The translations under genes were made by a program, and so were the position numbers. DNA of 64,000 bases from Brevundimonas sp. NIBR10 (GTDB lineage: Bacteria > Pseudomonadota > Alphaproteobacteria > Caulobacterales > Caulobacteraceae): NCBI RefSeq assembly GCF_027912515.1, contig NZ_CP115464.1, positions 3,821,501 through 3,885,500 on the forward strand, written 5' to 3'. Positions 48,745-57,182 of the stretch are shown piece by piece. Numbering within the stretch: the stretch's first letter is position 1; each line of letters begins with the position of its first letter. Below the pieces are notes generated by a model. The model did not search any database and was not told the DNA's origin. It worked only from the letters and a program-made list of their open reading frames with translations.

Positions 48745-50287
48745 GCCCCCTGTCGGAACTCACGAGGGCCCACCCTTCGCCCTGATCGGACGCACCAGCC
48801 GGGGCGCGGTGATCCATGCCCTGAACGCGGCGGCGCGCGCGGCCGGCCTGTCGCGCGGCCAGACCCAGGCCGACGCCCGCGCCATCCTGCCCGCGCTGGA
48901 ATGCCGTCCGGCCGACCCCGACGCCGACGAACGGGCGCTGCGGGCCCTGGCCGTCTGGGCCGAGCGGTGGTCGCCCTCGGTCACGGTCGATGCCTCGCCG
49001 GACGGGCTGGAGGGCCTGTTCATGGACGTGACCGGGGCGGCGCACCTGTTCGGCGGCGAAACGGGGCTGCTGGAGCAGGTCGAGCGCCGCATGGGCCAGG
49101 CCGGGGTCCGGGCCCGTGCCGCCATCGCCCCCACGCCCGGCGCGGCCTGGGCCGTGGCGCGCCATGGTCCGGCCGCCCGCGCGGCGCGGGTGGTCGCCGA
49201 CGCCGCCTTGCGCGACGTCCTGTCCGGACTGCCGGTCGAGGCCCTGCGCATCGACGCCGCGACCCTGAAACAGGCCCGGCGGTTCGGCCTGTACCGGATC
49301 GGAGATCTCTATCCGATGCCCCGGGCCGGACTGGCGCGGCGGTTCCGCGAGGTCGACGGCGCAGGTCTGGTGCGACGTCTGGATCAGGCCCTGGGTCTGG
49401 CGGCCGAGGCGATGGAGCCGACCCGGCCGCCCCCCCGCTATCGCGCCTGGGAGGCCTATGCCGAGCCCCTGGGCGACACCGGGGGTGTCGAGGGGCGGGC
49501 TCCGGGCCTGATGGCCGATCTGGCGGCGGCGCTGGAGAAGGACGGCCAGGGCGCGCGGGCCCTGACCCTGACCGGGTTCCGCACCGACGGCCAGACGCGG
49601 GGCCTGTCGATCCGGTTGGGAACGCCCGGCCGCGACGCCGGAATATGGATGCGGCTGTTCCGCGAGCGGGGCTTCGAACGGATCGACCTGGGCTTCGGCA
49701 TCGACGCCCTGATGCTGAGCGCCGACATGACCGAGCCCATGACGGCACGCCAGATCTCCACCGAGGACGAGGCCGCCGCCCGCCACGCCGAAAGCCTGGC
49801 CGCCCTGATCGACCGGCTGTCGGCCCGACTGGGCGAGGCCTCGATCCAGGTCGCCGAGCCGGGCGGCTCCTGGCTGCCCGAGCGGGCGGAACGCTGGCGA
49901 CCGGCGCTGGGGGCGCGCCGGGCCCCTGCGCTCGCCGACGGCTGGGATCGTCGCGCCCGTCCCCTCCTGATGCTCGACCCGCCCGAGCCGATCGAGGTGG
50001 TCGCCGAATTGCCGGATCGGCCCCCGGCCCAGTTCACCTGGCGTCGCGTCGCGCGGCGGGTCACCCGCGCAGACGGCCCCGAACGCCTATCGCCCGAATG
50101 GTGGCGAACGCCTGCGGACAGCGCCGGGCCGCTGGAGCGCCGGCCGCGCACTCGCGACTACTACCGGATCGAGGACGACCAAGGGCTGCGTTACTGGCTG
50201 TTCCGCGAGGGTCTGTATGGCCGCGAATACGCCGGTTCGGCCGAGGAGCGCGCCCCCTCATGGTGGATGCACGGGATGTTCCCGTGA
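48662..50287 (+). CDS. imuB: ImuB, Y-family DNA polymerase-like translesion factor
   Basis: A 541-residue Y-polymerase homologue that acts as the hub of the DnaE2 mutasome, probably contacting the beta clamp. The start MRRIVSVWLIDWPVTVWA is typical (ATGATG at 48659-48664, GGAG just upstream). The catalytic acidic residues of true Y polymerases are replaced (GLEGLFMDVTGAAHLFGGE where SxDE is expected), as known for ImuB. The C-terminal third carries the ImuB-specific region ending in DYYRIEDDQGLRYWLFREG. It overlaps imuA by 83 bases and dnaE2 by 1 (TGATG). Confidence 0.92.
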   Translation: MRRIVSVWLIDWPVTVWANGAGRVSPPEPPVGTHEGPPFALIGRTSRGAVIHALNAAARAAGLSRGQTQADARAILPALECRPADPDADERALRALAVWAERWSPSVTVDASPDGLEGLFMDVTGAAHLFGGETGLLEQVERRMGQAGVRARAAIAPTPGAAWAVARHGPAARAARVVADAALRDVLSGLPVEALRIDAATLKQARRFGLYRIGDLYPMPRAGLARRFREVDGAGLVRRLDQALGLAAEAMEPTRPPPRYRAWEAYAEPLGDTGGVEGRAPGLMADLAAALEKDGQGARALTLTGFRTDGQTRGLSIRLGTPGRDAGIWMRLFRERGFERIDLGFGIDALMLSADMTEPMTARQISTEDEAAARHAESLAALIDRLSARLGEASIQVAEPGGSWLPERAERWRPALGARRAPALADGWDRRARPLLMLDPPEPIEVVAELPDRPPAQFTWRRVARRVTRADGPERLSPEWWRTPADSAGPLERRPRTRDYYRIEDDQGLRYWLFREGLYGREYAGSAEERAPSWWMHGMFP

Positions 50288-53200
50288 TGGCCTGGTCCGG
50301 CGACTACGCCGAGCTCGGTGCCATGACCAACTTCAGCTTTCTGGAGGGGGCGTCGCATCCCGGCGAGATCATGTTCCAGGCGAAATCCCTGGGGCTGGCG
50401 GCGGTGGGGGTGGCGGACCGCAACACCCTGGCCGGGATGGTGCGGGCCCTGATGGGGAGCGAGGACGCGGACATCCCTCTGGTGGTCGGGTGTCGGCTGG
50501 GGTTCCTGGATGGGAGCGAACTGATCGTCTTCCCGCGCGACCGGGCCGCCTATGGCCGGCTGTGCCGCCTGCTGACCCTGGGCAAGAGCGAGATTCTGTC
50601 GGACCCGACCGCCCCCACGACGAACGTGGTCGCCCTGCGGCCCGACACGCCGTCGGCCACCGACACCCCCGAGCGCATCACCAAGGGCGAGACCCGGCTG
50701 ACCTTCGACCAGGCGGTGGCTCATGGCGAGGGCATGATCGCCCTGGCCGTGGCCCCGATCGATCCGGATGCGGCCTTCGAGGCGCGGCTGAAGACATGGC
50801 GCGAGGCCTGGCCCGACACCCTGTACCTGGCTGCCCAACCCCTGTGGCGTGGTGACGACCGGGCGCGGCTGAACCGGCTGGCGGCCATGGCGATCCGGAC
50901 GGCTGCGCCGATGATCGCCACCAATGCGGTGATGTACCACCACCCCGACCGCCGCCCCTTGCAGGACGTCCTGACCTGTATCCGCGAGGGCACCACCATC
51001 GACGCGGCGGGCCTGAGGCTTCAGGCCAATGCCGAGCGGTTCCTGAAGCCCACGCAGGAGATGGCCCGTCTGTTCAAGGGCCACGAGGCGGCGCTGGAGC
51101 GGACGATGGAGGTGGTACGGGCGTGCCGGTTCTCCCTGCGCGAACTCAGCTACGACTATCCGGACGAACCCGTGCCGCCGGGCTGGTCGCCTCAGCGGTG
51201 GCTGATCCGGCTGACCTGTCTGGGGGCCCGCGAGAAATGGCCTCGCGCCAGGGGGCCGGTTTCAACCCATGTCGTGCGGACCATCAGGAAGGAACTGCGG
51301 CTGGTGCGCCAGCTGAAGTACGCCCCCTATTTCCTGACCGTCCACGACATCGTCGCCTGGGCCAGGGATCCGGAGCGCGACATCCTGTGTCAGGGGCGGG
51401 GGTCGGCGGCCAACTCGGTGATCTGCTTCTGTCTGAAGATCACCAATGTCGATCCGACCAGCCAGAACATGCTGATCGAGCGGTTCATCTCGGCCGACCG
51501 GTCCGAACCGCCCGACATCGACGTCGATTTCGAGCACGAGCGGCGCGAGGAGGTGATGCAGTACGTCTATCGCCGCTATGGCCGCGACCGGGCCGGGATC
51601 GTGGCGACCATCATCCACTATCGGCCGCGCTCGGCGATCCGCGATGTGGGCAAGGCCCTGGGCCTGACCGAGGACGTCACGGCGCGGCTGGCCGACACCG
51701 TGTGGGGCTCCTACGGGTCCGAGGTAAAGGACCGGGACGTGGACCGGGCCGGGTTCCGGCGCGACGACCCGCGGTTCCAGATGGCGCTCGACCTGACCGC
51801 CGAACTGATCAAATTCCCGCGCCACCTGTCCCAGCACGTCGGCGGCTATGTGCTGAGCCAGGGTCCGCTGTGCGAGATCGTGCCGATCGGCAACGCGGCC
51901 ATGGCGGACCGCACCTTCATCGAATGGGACAAGGACGACATCGATCATCTGAAGCTGATGAAGGTCGATGTGCTGGCACTGGGGATGCTGACGGCGCTGA
52001 AGCGGGCGTTCGACATGATCGCCGTCGATTACCGGCGGCCGCTGGACCTGCATTCGGTGCCGAGAGAGCGGGGCAAGGTCTATCGAATGCTGTGCAAGGG
52101 CGACTCCCTGGGCGTCTTCCAGGTCGAGAGCCGGGCCCAGATGGCCATGCTGCCGCGTCTGAGGCCCGAGGTCTTCTATGACCTGGTGGTCCAGGTCGCG
52201 ATCGTCCGGCCCGGCCCGATCCAGGGCGACATGGTCCATCCCTATCTGAAGCGCCGGGCCGAGCGGCGGGCTGCGAAGGCGGCGGGGGTTCCCTTCGTCA
52301 TCGACTATCCCAGACCGGCACCCGAACACGGCCCGCCGGACGAGCTGAAGCTGGTCCTCGACAAGACCCTGGGCGTGCCCCTGTTTCAGGAGCAGGCGAT
52401 GAAGATCGCCATGGACGCGGCGACCTTCTCGCCCAGCGAGGCCAACGGCCTGCGCCGGGCCATGGCGACCTTCCGGCACATGGGGACCATCGGCCATTAC
52501 GAGACCATCTTCGTCGGCCGGATGATCGCGCGGGGGTATGACCCGACCTTCGCCCAGAGATGCTTCGACCAGATCAAGGGGTTCGGCGAGTACGGCTTCC
52601 CGGAAAGCCACGCCTGTTCCTTCGCCCATCTGGTCTACCTCTCGGCCTGGGTGAAATGCCTGTATCCCGAGGTGTTCGCGGCCTGTCTGCTGAACAGCCA
52701 GCCGATGGGCTTCTATGCCCCGGCCCAGATCGTGCGCGACGCGGTGGAGCACGGCGTCGAGGTGCGGCACCCGGACGTCAACGCCAGCGACTGGGACTGC
52801 AGCCTGGAGCGGCGGCGAAAGGGGCGGCGGCGCGCCCTGCGGCTGGGCCTGAGGTCCATCGACGGCTTCCGGCGGGACTGGGCCGAGCGGATCATGCTGG
52901 TTCGGGCCGAGGCACCCTTCAACGATCTGGAGGACCTGCGGCTGCGGGCGAAGCTGCCACCGGCGGCCCTGGATCGGCTGGCGGAGGCGGACGCCTTCGG
53001 GTCGCTGAAGCTGTCGCGGCGGCAGGGGATGTGGGCGGCGAAAGGGGCACCACCGGCGTCCTCGGCCCCCCTGTTCGAGGCCATGGGGCTGGACGAGGCG
53101 GACGGCCGCCCGCCCGAGGCCCTGCCGAAACTGACCGCCGGCGAGGAGGTGGTCGGCGACTACCAGACCATCCGCCTGTCGCTGAAGGGCCACCCCGTCG

Positions 53201-53649
53201 CCTTCCTGCGCGAGCGTCTGGCCCAGGCGGGGGCGATGACGGCGCTGGACTATCAGGCGGCGCGCGAGAACCGGCGGGTGGCGGTCGGCGGGGTCGTGCT
53301 GGTGCGCCAGCGGCCGGGGTCGGCCAAGGGGGTGGTGTTCCTGACGCTGGAGGACGAGACGGGGGTCGCCAACCTGGTCGTCTGGCCCGACGTGTTTGAG
53401 CGGCTTCGGCCCATCGCCATGGGCGCTCGCATGATCCTGGCACGGGGCCGGGTCCAGCGGGCCGAGGGGGTGACCCATCTGGTGGTCGAGGACCTGATCG
53501 ACTGGACCCCGATGCTGGGTCAGCTGTCGATGAGCCAGACGCCGGGATCGGGCCATGCGCCGTCGGGGGCGGGTACGGGTACGGGCACCGGTCGCGGTCG
53601 GCACCCGCGCGACGTCCGCATCCTGCCCGGATCGCGGGATTTCCACTGA
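50287..53649 (+). CDS. dnaE2: Error-prone DNA polymerase III alpha-type subunit (ImuC/DnaE2)
   Basis: About 1120 residues; the translesion polymerase of SOS mutagenesis. It has an N-terminal PHP domain (YAELGAMTNFSFLEGASHPGEI), palm with catalytic PPDIDVDF followed by HERREEVMQYVYRRYGRDRAG, helix-hairpin-helix region, and a C-terminal OB fold (VAVGGVVLVRQRPGSAKGVVFLTLEDETG in part). The chosen ATG overlaps the imuB stop (TGATG); an ATG at 50260 would add 9 residues and cannot be excluded. Last gene of the LexA-controlled cassette. Confidence 0.95.
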   Translation: MAWSGDYAELGAMTNFSFLEGASHPGEIMFQAKSLGLAAVGVADRNTLAGMVRALMGSEDADIPLVVGCRLGFLDGSELIVFPRDRAAYGRLCRLLTLGKSEILSDPTAPTTNVVALRPDTPSATDTPERITKGETRLTFDQAVAHGEGMIALAVAPIDPDAAFEARLKTWREAWPDTLYLAAQPLWRGDDRARLNRLAAMAIRTAAPMIATNAVMYHHPDRRPLQDVLTCIREGTTIDAAGLRLQANAERFLKPTQEMARLFKGHEAALERTMEVVRACRFSLRELSYDYPDEPVPPGWSPQRWLIRLTCLGAREKWPRARGPVSTHVVRTIRKELRLVRQLKYAPYFLTVHDIVAWARDPERDILCQGRGSAANSVICFCLKITNVDPTSQNMLIERFISADRSEPPDIDVDFEHERREEVMQYVYRRYGRDRAGIVATIIHYRPRSAIRDVGKALGLTEDVTARLADTVWGSYGSEVKDRDVDRAGFRRDDPRFQMALDLTAELIKFPRHLSQHVGGYVLSQGPLCEIVPIGNAAMADRTFIEWDKDDIDHLKLMKVDVLALGMLTALKRAFDMIAVDYRRPLDLHSVPRERGKVYRMLCKGDSLGVFQVESRAQMAMLPRLRPEVFYDLVVQVAIVRPGPIQGDMVHPYLKRRAERRAAKAAGVPFVIDYPRPAPEHGPPDELKLVLDKTLGVPLFQEQAMKIAMDAATFSPSEANGLRRAMATFRHMGTIGHYETIFVGRMIARGYDPTFAQRCFDQIKGFGEYGFPESHACSFAHLVYLSAWVKCLYPEVFAACLLNSQPMGFYAPAQIVRDAVEHGVEVRHPDVNASDWDCSLERRRKGRRRALRLGLRSIDGFRRDWAERIMLVRAEAPFNDLEDLRLRAKLPPAALDRLAEADAFGSLKLSRRQGMWAAKGAPPASSAPLFEAMGLDEADGRPPEALPKLTAGEEVVGDYQTIRLSLKGHPVAFLRERLAQAGAMTALDYQAARENRRVAVGGVVLVRQRPGSAKGVVFLTLEDETGVANLVVWPDVFERLRPIAMGARMILARGRVQRAEGVTHLVVEDLIDWTPMLGQLSMSQTPGSGHAPSGAGTGTGTGRGRHPRDVRILPGSRDFH

Positions 53650-53774
53650 TCCAGAGGGATTGAGACACCGGGGTTACGCTTTCGATTCATCCTTAAGACT
53701 TGTCGGGCCTTTGCGGCCGTGCTGGTTATGCGCTCAAAGCGCGCCGGGCTGGCGCTGCATGAGGGAGTGAGCGT

Positions 53775-55580
53775 TTGAGCACGACGGATATGGGGGGGCT
53801 TTCGCCTCGCAAGACCTTTCTGGGACACCCCCGGGGTCTGGTGATCCTGTTCTTCACCGAGATGTGGGAGCGTTTCTCCTTCTACGGCATGCGGGCCATG
53901 CTGACGGTCTATCTGATCCAGCATTTCCTGTTCGGCCCCGAGGAGGCGCAAGGCATCTACGCCGCCTACGCGGCCCTGGTCTATCTGATGCCCGTCGTCG
54001 GCGGGCTGATCGCCGACAAGTATCTGGGATCGCGCAAGGCCGTGATCATCGGTGCCGTGCTGCTGGTGCTCGGTCACTTCACCATGGCCTTCGAGGGGAC
54101 CGGCGGTCGCGAGCGGATCACCATCGGCGACACGACCTATGCGATCGAGGTCGATGGCCGGAATCAGGACCGCAAGCTGTTCGCGGTCAACGGCGCCGAG
54201 CGTGTCGAGATCGAGGTCACGCCCGAGGGCGTCAAGCGCATCGGCGCCCCGGACACCCGCACGGCACCCGCGCAGGTCGAGCCCGGCGGTGCCCCCGGCG
54301 CGCCCGTCGCGCCGGTGACGGCAGTCGAAACCCCCGCCGGCGGCTTCCCGGCCTTCACCCCCGTCGGCGGCTATTCGCTGGAGACGACGCGCGACACCCA
54401 AGTCGGCGAACCCCTGCTGTTCCTGGCCCTGTCGCTGATCATCGTCGGCGTGGGCTTCCTGAAGGCCAATATCTCGACGGTCGTGGGCGCGCTCTATGAA
54501 GAGAACGATCCCCGTCGCGACGGCGGCTTCACCATCTTCTATGTCGGCATCAATCTGGGCTCGTTCCTGGCCACGATCGCCTGTTCCTATCTCGGTTACA
54601 CCTACGGCTGGGCCTACGGGTTCGGCCTGGCGGGACTGGGGATGCTGGCGGGTCTGTTGACCTTCATCCTGGGTCAGCCCTGGCTCGAGGGCCGGGGCGC
54701 GCCGCCCAACCCGGAGAAGCTCGCGGGCACCAAGGTGCTGGGCGTTCCGCTGGAGGTCGTGTTCTGGATCGGTGGCCTGGTCGCCGTCTTCCCGACCTGG
54801 CTGCTGATCCGCCGGCACGAGATTATCGAAGCAGTCCTGCCCTGGGCTGCCGGTGCCATCTTCGTCGCGGTCGTCGGCTATACGATCACCCGGCTGAAGG
54901 GCACCGACCGCTCCCGCATGCTGGTGGCCCAGGTGCTGATCTTCTTCTCGGTCCTGTTCTGGGCCCTGTTCGAACAGGCCGGATCGTCGCTCAGCCTGTT
55001 CGCCGACCAGTCCACGGCCATGCCGTCCTGGTTCAACGTCGGCTATACCCAGTCCTTCAACCCCGGCATCATCATCCTGCTGGGGCCGCTGGTAGCCGGC
55101 CTCTGGGTCGCCCTGGGCAAGCGCGGTCTGGAGCCGTCCACCCCGGTGAAGTTCGCGACGGCGCTGGCGCTGGTGGGTTCGGGCTTCCTGCTGCTGGCAT
55201 GGGCGTCCCTGAACGCGGCCAACGTCGACTTCCGCGTGCCGCTGATGTTCCTGTTCCTGACCTACTTCCTGCATACGGTCGGTGAACTGTTCCTCTCGCC
55301 GGTCGGTCTGTCGATGGTGACCAAACTGTCGGTGGAACGGGTCGTGGGCCTGATGATGGGGGTCTGGTTCCTGTCCAGCTCGGTGGCGCACATCGCCGCC
55401 GGCGTCATCGCCAAGGCCACGGCGACGGCGACCGTGGCCGGGGTCGTCACCGATCCCGCCCTGGCGCTGCAGACCTATGCGTCCCTGTACAACACCATCG
55501 GCTGGGTGGGCGTGGGCGTGGGGGTTCTGCTGCTGGCGATCTCGCCCGTCCTCAAGAAGGGCATGGCCGGCGTCAACTGA
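53775..55580 (+). CDS. POT/PTR-family proton-dependent peptide transporter with large periplasmic insert
   Basis: A 601-residue importer of di- and tripeptides. The PTR2 signature EMWERFSFYGMRAMLTVYL (ExxERF-type) is in helix 1, and FTIFYVGINLGSFLATIACSYLG forms the second signature. Between helix 3 (ending near residue 106) and helix 4 (from about 211) lies an extra hydrophilic segment of about 100 residues, with GDTTYAIEVDGRN, a Pro/Ala-rich linker and VGGYSLETTRD; by topology it faces the periplasm. Start is TTG with GGGAG upstream. Monocistronic, with a terminator after it. Confidence 0.9.
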   Translation: MSTTDMGGLSPRKTFLGHPRGLVILFFTEMWERFSFYGMRAMLTVYLIQHFLFGPEEAQGIYAAYAALVYLMPVVGGLIADKYLGSRKAVIIGAVLLVLGHFTMAFEGTGGRERITIGDTTYAIEVDGRNQDRKLFAVNGAERVEIEVTPEGVKRIGAPDTRTAPAQVEPGGAPGAPVAPVTAVETPAGGFPAFTPVGGYSLETTRDTQVGEPLLFLALSLIIVGVGFLKANISTVVGALYEENDPRRDGGFTIFYVGINLGSFLATIACSYLGYTYGWAYGFGLAGLGMLAGLLTFILGQPWLEGRGAPPNPEKLAGTKVLGVPLEVVFWIGGLVAVFPTWLLIRRHEIIEAVLPWAAGAIFVAVVGYTITRLKGTDRSRMLVAQVLIFFSVLFWALFEQAGSSLSLFADQSTAMPSWFNVGYTQSFNPGIIILLGPLVAGLWVALGKRGLEPSTPVKFATALALVGSGFLLLAWASLNAANVDFRVPLMFLFLTYFLHTVGELFLSPVGLSMVTKLSVERVVGLMMGVWFLSSSVAHIAAGVIAKATATATVAGVVTDPALALQTYASLYNTIGWVGVGVGVLLLAISPVLKKGMAGVN

Positions 55581-55610
55581 CCCCGACGCGGAAAAACGTC
55601 AGACGGATGA

Positions 55611-55641
55611 AGGGCGGCGGTCGCGAGACCGCCGCCCTTTC
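55611..55641 (+). terminator. Rho-independent terminator after the peptide transporter
   Basis: AGGGCGGCGGTC-GCGA-GACCGCCGCCCT (55611-55638) is a perfect 12-bp stem followed by TT, 30 bases after the stop codon. The T-run is short. Confidence 0.8.
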
Positions 55642-55837
55642 TCGTGGCCCATGCCTTTAAAAAAAGTCCGGAATCCTTCCGTGGAACGGGCGGCGCGATG
55701 TCAAAGACCCAGAGGCCCGGCAATATACCCGCTGTCGGGACCAAGCTGGGAAGCTTGGGCCGAGAACCCCCCAATCCCTTCCAGGAAAGGGCATTGGTCG
55801 CCCGCAGTGGCGAACCTGGAGCCTTCCGGACAGCCGG

Positions 55838-56164
55838 CTACGGCGTCGTTCCGGCCGCGCGGATTTCCTCGATGTCGTCGGCTGTTTCCTGATCCAGGCC
55901 GGCGACCTCATTGCGCGCGCCGTCGGTGGCCAGGATCAGTTCGTCGAGCTTGGCCTGAAGGGCGGCGGTGTCGCGATTCTGGCCGCGCTGAATGACCAGG
56001 GTCATGGCGACGGCGATCAGGGTGGCCACGGCGTGGAGATCGAAACTCTCCGGCTCGATCCACCGCCAGATGACGGCGAAGATCAGCAGGACCAGGAGAC
56101 TGGCGGGATGGCCCAGGGCCGCCACGACGGCGGTCATGGCACGGTGCAGGGAATGATTGCGCAT
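55838..56164 (-). CDS. Low-affinity iron permease-like small membrane protein
   Basis: A 108-residue protein with two transmembrane helices (HPASLLVLLIFAVIW and LHAVATLIAVAMTLVIQ) followed by the hallmark QRGQNRDTAALQAKLDELI and an acidic C-terminal tail (QETADDIEEIRA). This matches the family annotated as low-affinity iron permease, whose iron role in bacteria is not well proven. Start at ATG 56164 is uncertain: GAGG abuts the ATG, and a second Met lies nine codons later. Same strand as rlmJ, 55 bases downstream of it. Confidence 0.78.
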   Translation of the reverse strand: MRNHSLHRAMTAVVAALGHPASLLVLLIFAVIWRWIEPESFDLHAVATLIAVAMTLVIQRGQNRDTAALQAKLDELILATDGARNEVAGLDQETADDIEEIRAAGTTP

Positions 56165-56219
56165 CCTCGTCAGCGCGCGGCCCGGATCGTGGTTCCGGCT
56201 CGCCGACCCTGACCGACCG

Positions 56220-57032
56220 TCACAGCCGCCAGACCTCCCCCCTGCCCCCCGCGTCGCCCAGGGCCGTGGCGACCCAGGTGCAGATTTCGGCCCCGACCGC
56301 ATCGGTGCCTGCGGGTGGGTTGACCACCACCATGGCACAGCCGTTCATCTTCATCGGGTCGGTCAGGGGCCGCAGCCGCGCCTCGGCAACCAGCACCGGC
56401 CCTGCCCCGTCCAGCCGCCTCAGGAAGCCGTCGAAAGTCTCCAGGTCCTTGAGCGGGGTCCAGATGGCCACGGTCGCACCGGGGTCGGCACGGACCAGGG
56501 CCACGGCGGTCTCGGCCGCCCTCAGATAGTCGTCGGCACGCTCGAACGGGGGATCGATCAGGATCAGGGGCGCATCCGCATCCGCCGCCGCCGCGATGAC
56601 CGCCCCATAGCCGTCGGCCGTCGCGCTGTCCGCCTCCGGAAAGGGAGCCAGGGCGTCGGCCAGCAGGGCCTGAACCGCCTCCACCATCTCGAACCCCAGA
56701 TAGCGATCGTCGCCGGCCAGGGCCCGCGCGATCAGAACCGGCGAGCCGGGATACCAGCGCACATCGCCGTCGGGGTTCAAGGCCTGTACCTCGGCCGCCA
56801 GGACCTGGAGCGACGCCGGCAGGTCCGTCGCCGTCATCAGCCGTGCGACCCCGGCCTCGGCCTCGCGCGAGCGGGTCGCGTCGCCGTGCAGGTCATAAAG
56901 GCCCGCCCCCGCATGGGTATCCAGCACCGCCACCGGCCCCGAGGCCTGCCGCCCCTTCACCAGCCACAGCACCAGGGCGTGCTTGACCAGATCGGCGAAA
57001 TTCCCGGCGTGGAAGCTGTGGCGATAGTTCAT
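56220..57032 (-). CDS. rlmJ: 23S rRNA (adenine(2030)-N6)-methyltransferase RlmJ
   Basis: A 270-residue S-adenosylmethionine-dependent enzyme that methylates A2030 in 23S rRNA. The start MNYRHSFHAGNFADLVKHALV and the SAM-binding DTHAGAGLYDL are typical of RlmJ, and the catalytic motif LIDPPFE (DPPF type, N6-adenine methyltransferase) is near residue 157. Full length. Divergent from a TonB receptor gene. Confidence 0.93.
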   Translation of the reverse strand: MNYRHSFHAGNFADLVKHALVLWLVKGRQASGPVAVLDTHAGAGLYDLHGDATRSREAEAGVARLMTATDLPASLQVLAAEVQALNPDGDVRWYPGSPVLIARALAGDDRYLGFEMVEAVQALLADALAPFPEADSATADGYGAVIAAAADADAPLILIDPPFERADDYLRAAETAVALVRADPGATVAIWTPLKDLETFDGFLRRLDGAGPVLVAEARLRPLTDPMKMNGCAMVVVNPPAGTDAVGAEICTWVATALGDAGGRGEVWRL

Positions 57033-57106
57033 GGCCGCTCGTCCCGCGTCGGACGGCGCGCGTCAAGCGCGTCCGCCGGCCCATCCGGAAAACTGCAAAC
57101 GCGCTT

Positions 57107-57127
57107 CAGTAAAACTCTACTGTACAG
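57107..57127. promoter_or_regulatory. Overlapping inverted repeats upstream of a TonB receptor
   Basis: CAGTA-AAACTC-TACTG (57107-57122) overlaps the perfect 8-bp palindrome CTGTACAG (57120-57127), in an AT-richer part of the gap before the receptor at 57183. Possible operator; no regulator is adjacent. Confidence 0.35.
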
Positions 57128-57182
57128 ATAGGTTTTTAATGACACCCTGATCTCGCCGCATTTCGCGAACGCAGGAACCGTC

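Noticed and set aside
55644-55892. Small plus-strand frame of 82 codons after the peptide transporter
   Set aside because: No ribosome-binding site or family, and it runs into the converging iron-permease-like gene. A hairpin CCAAGCT-GGGA-AGCTTGG at 55741-55758 lies within it but has no T-run.
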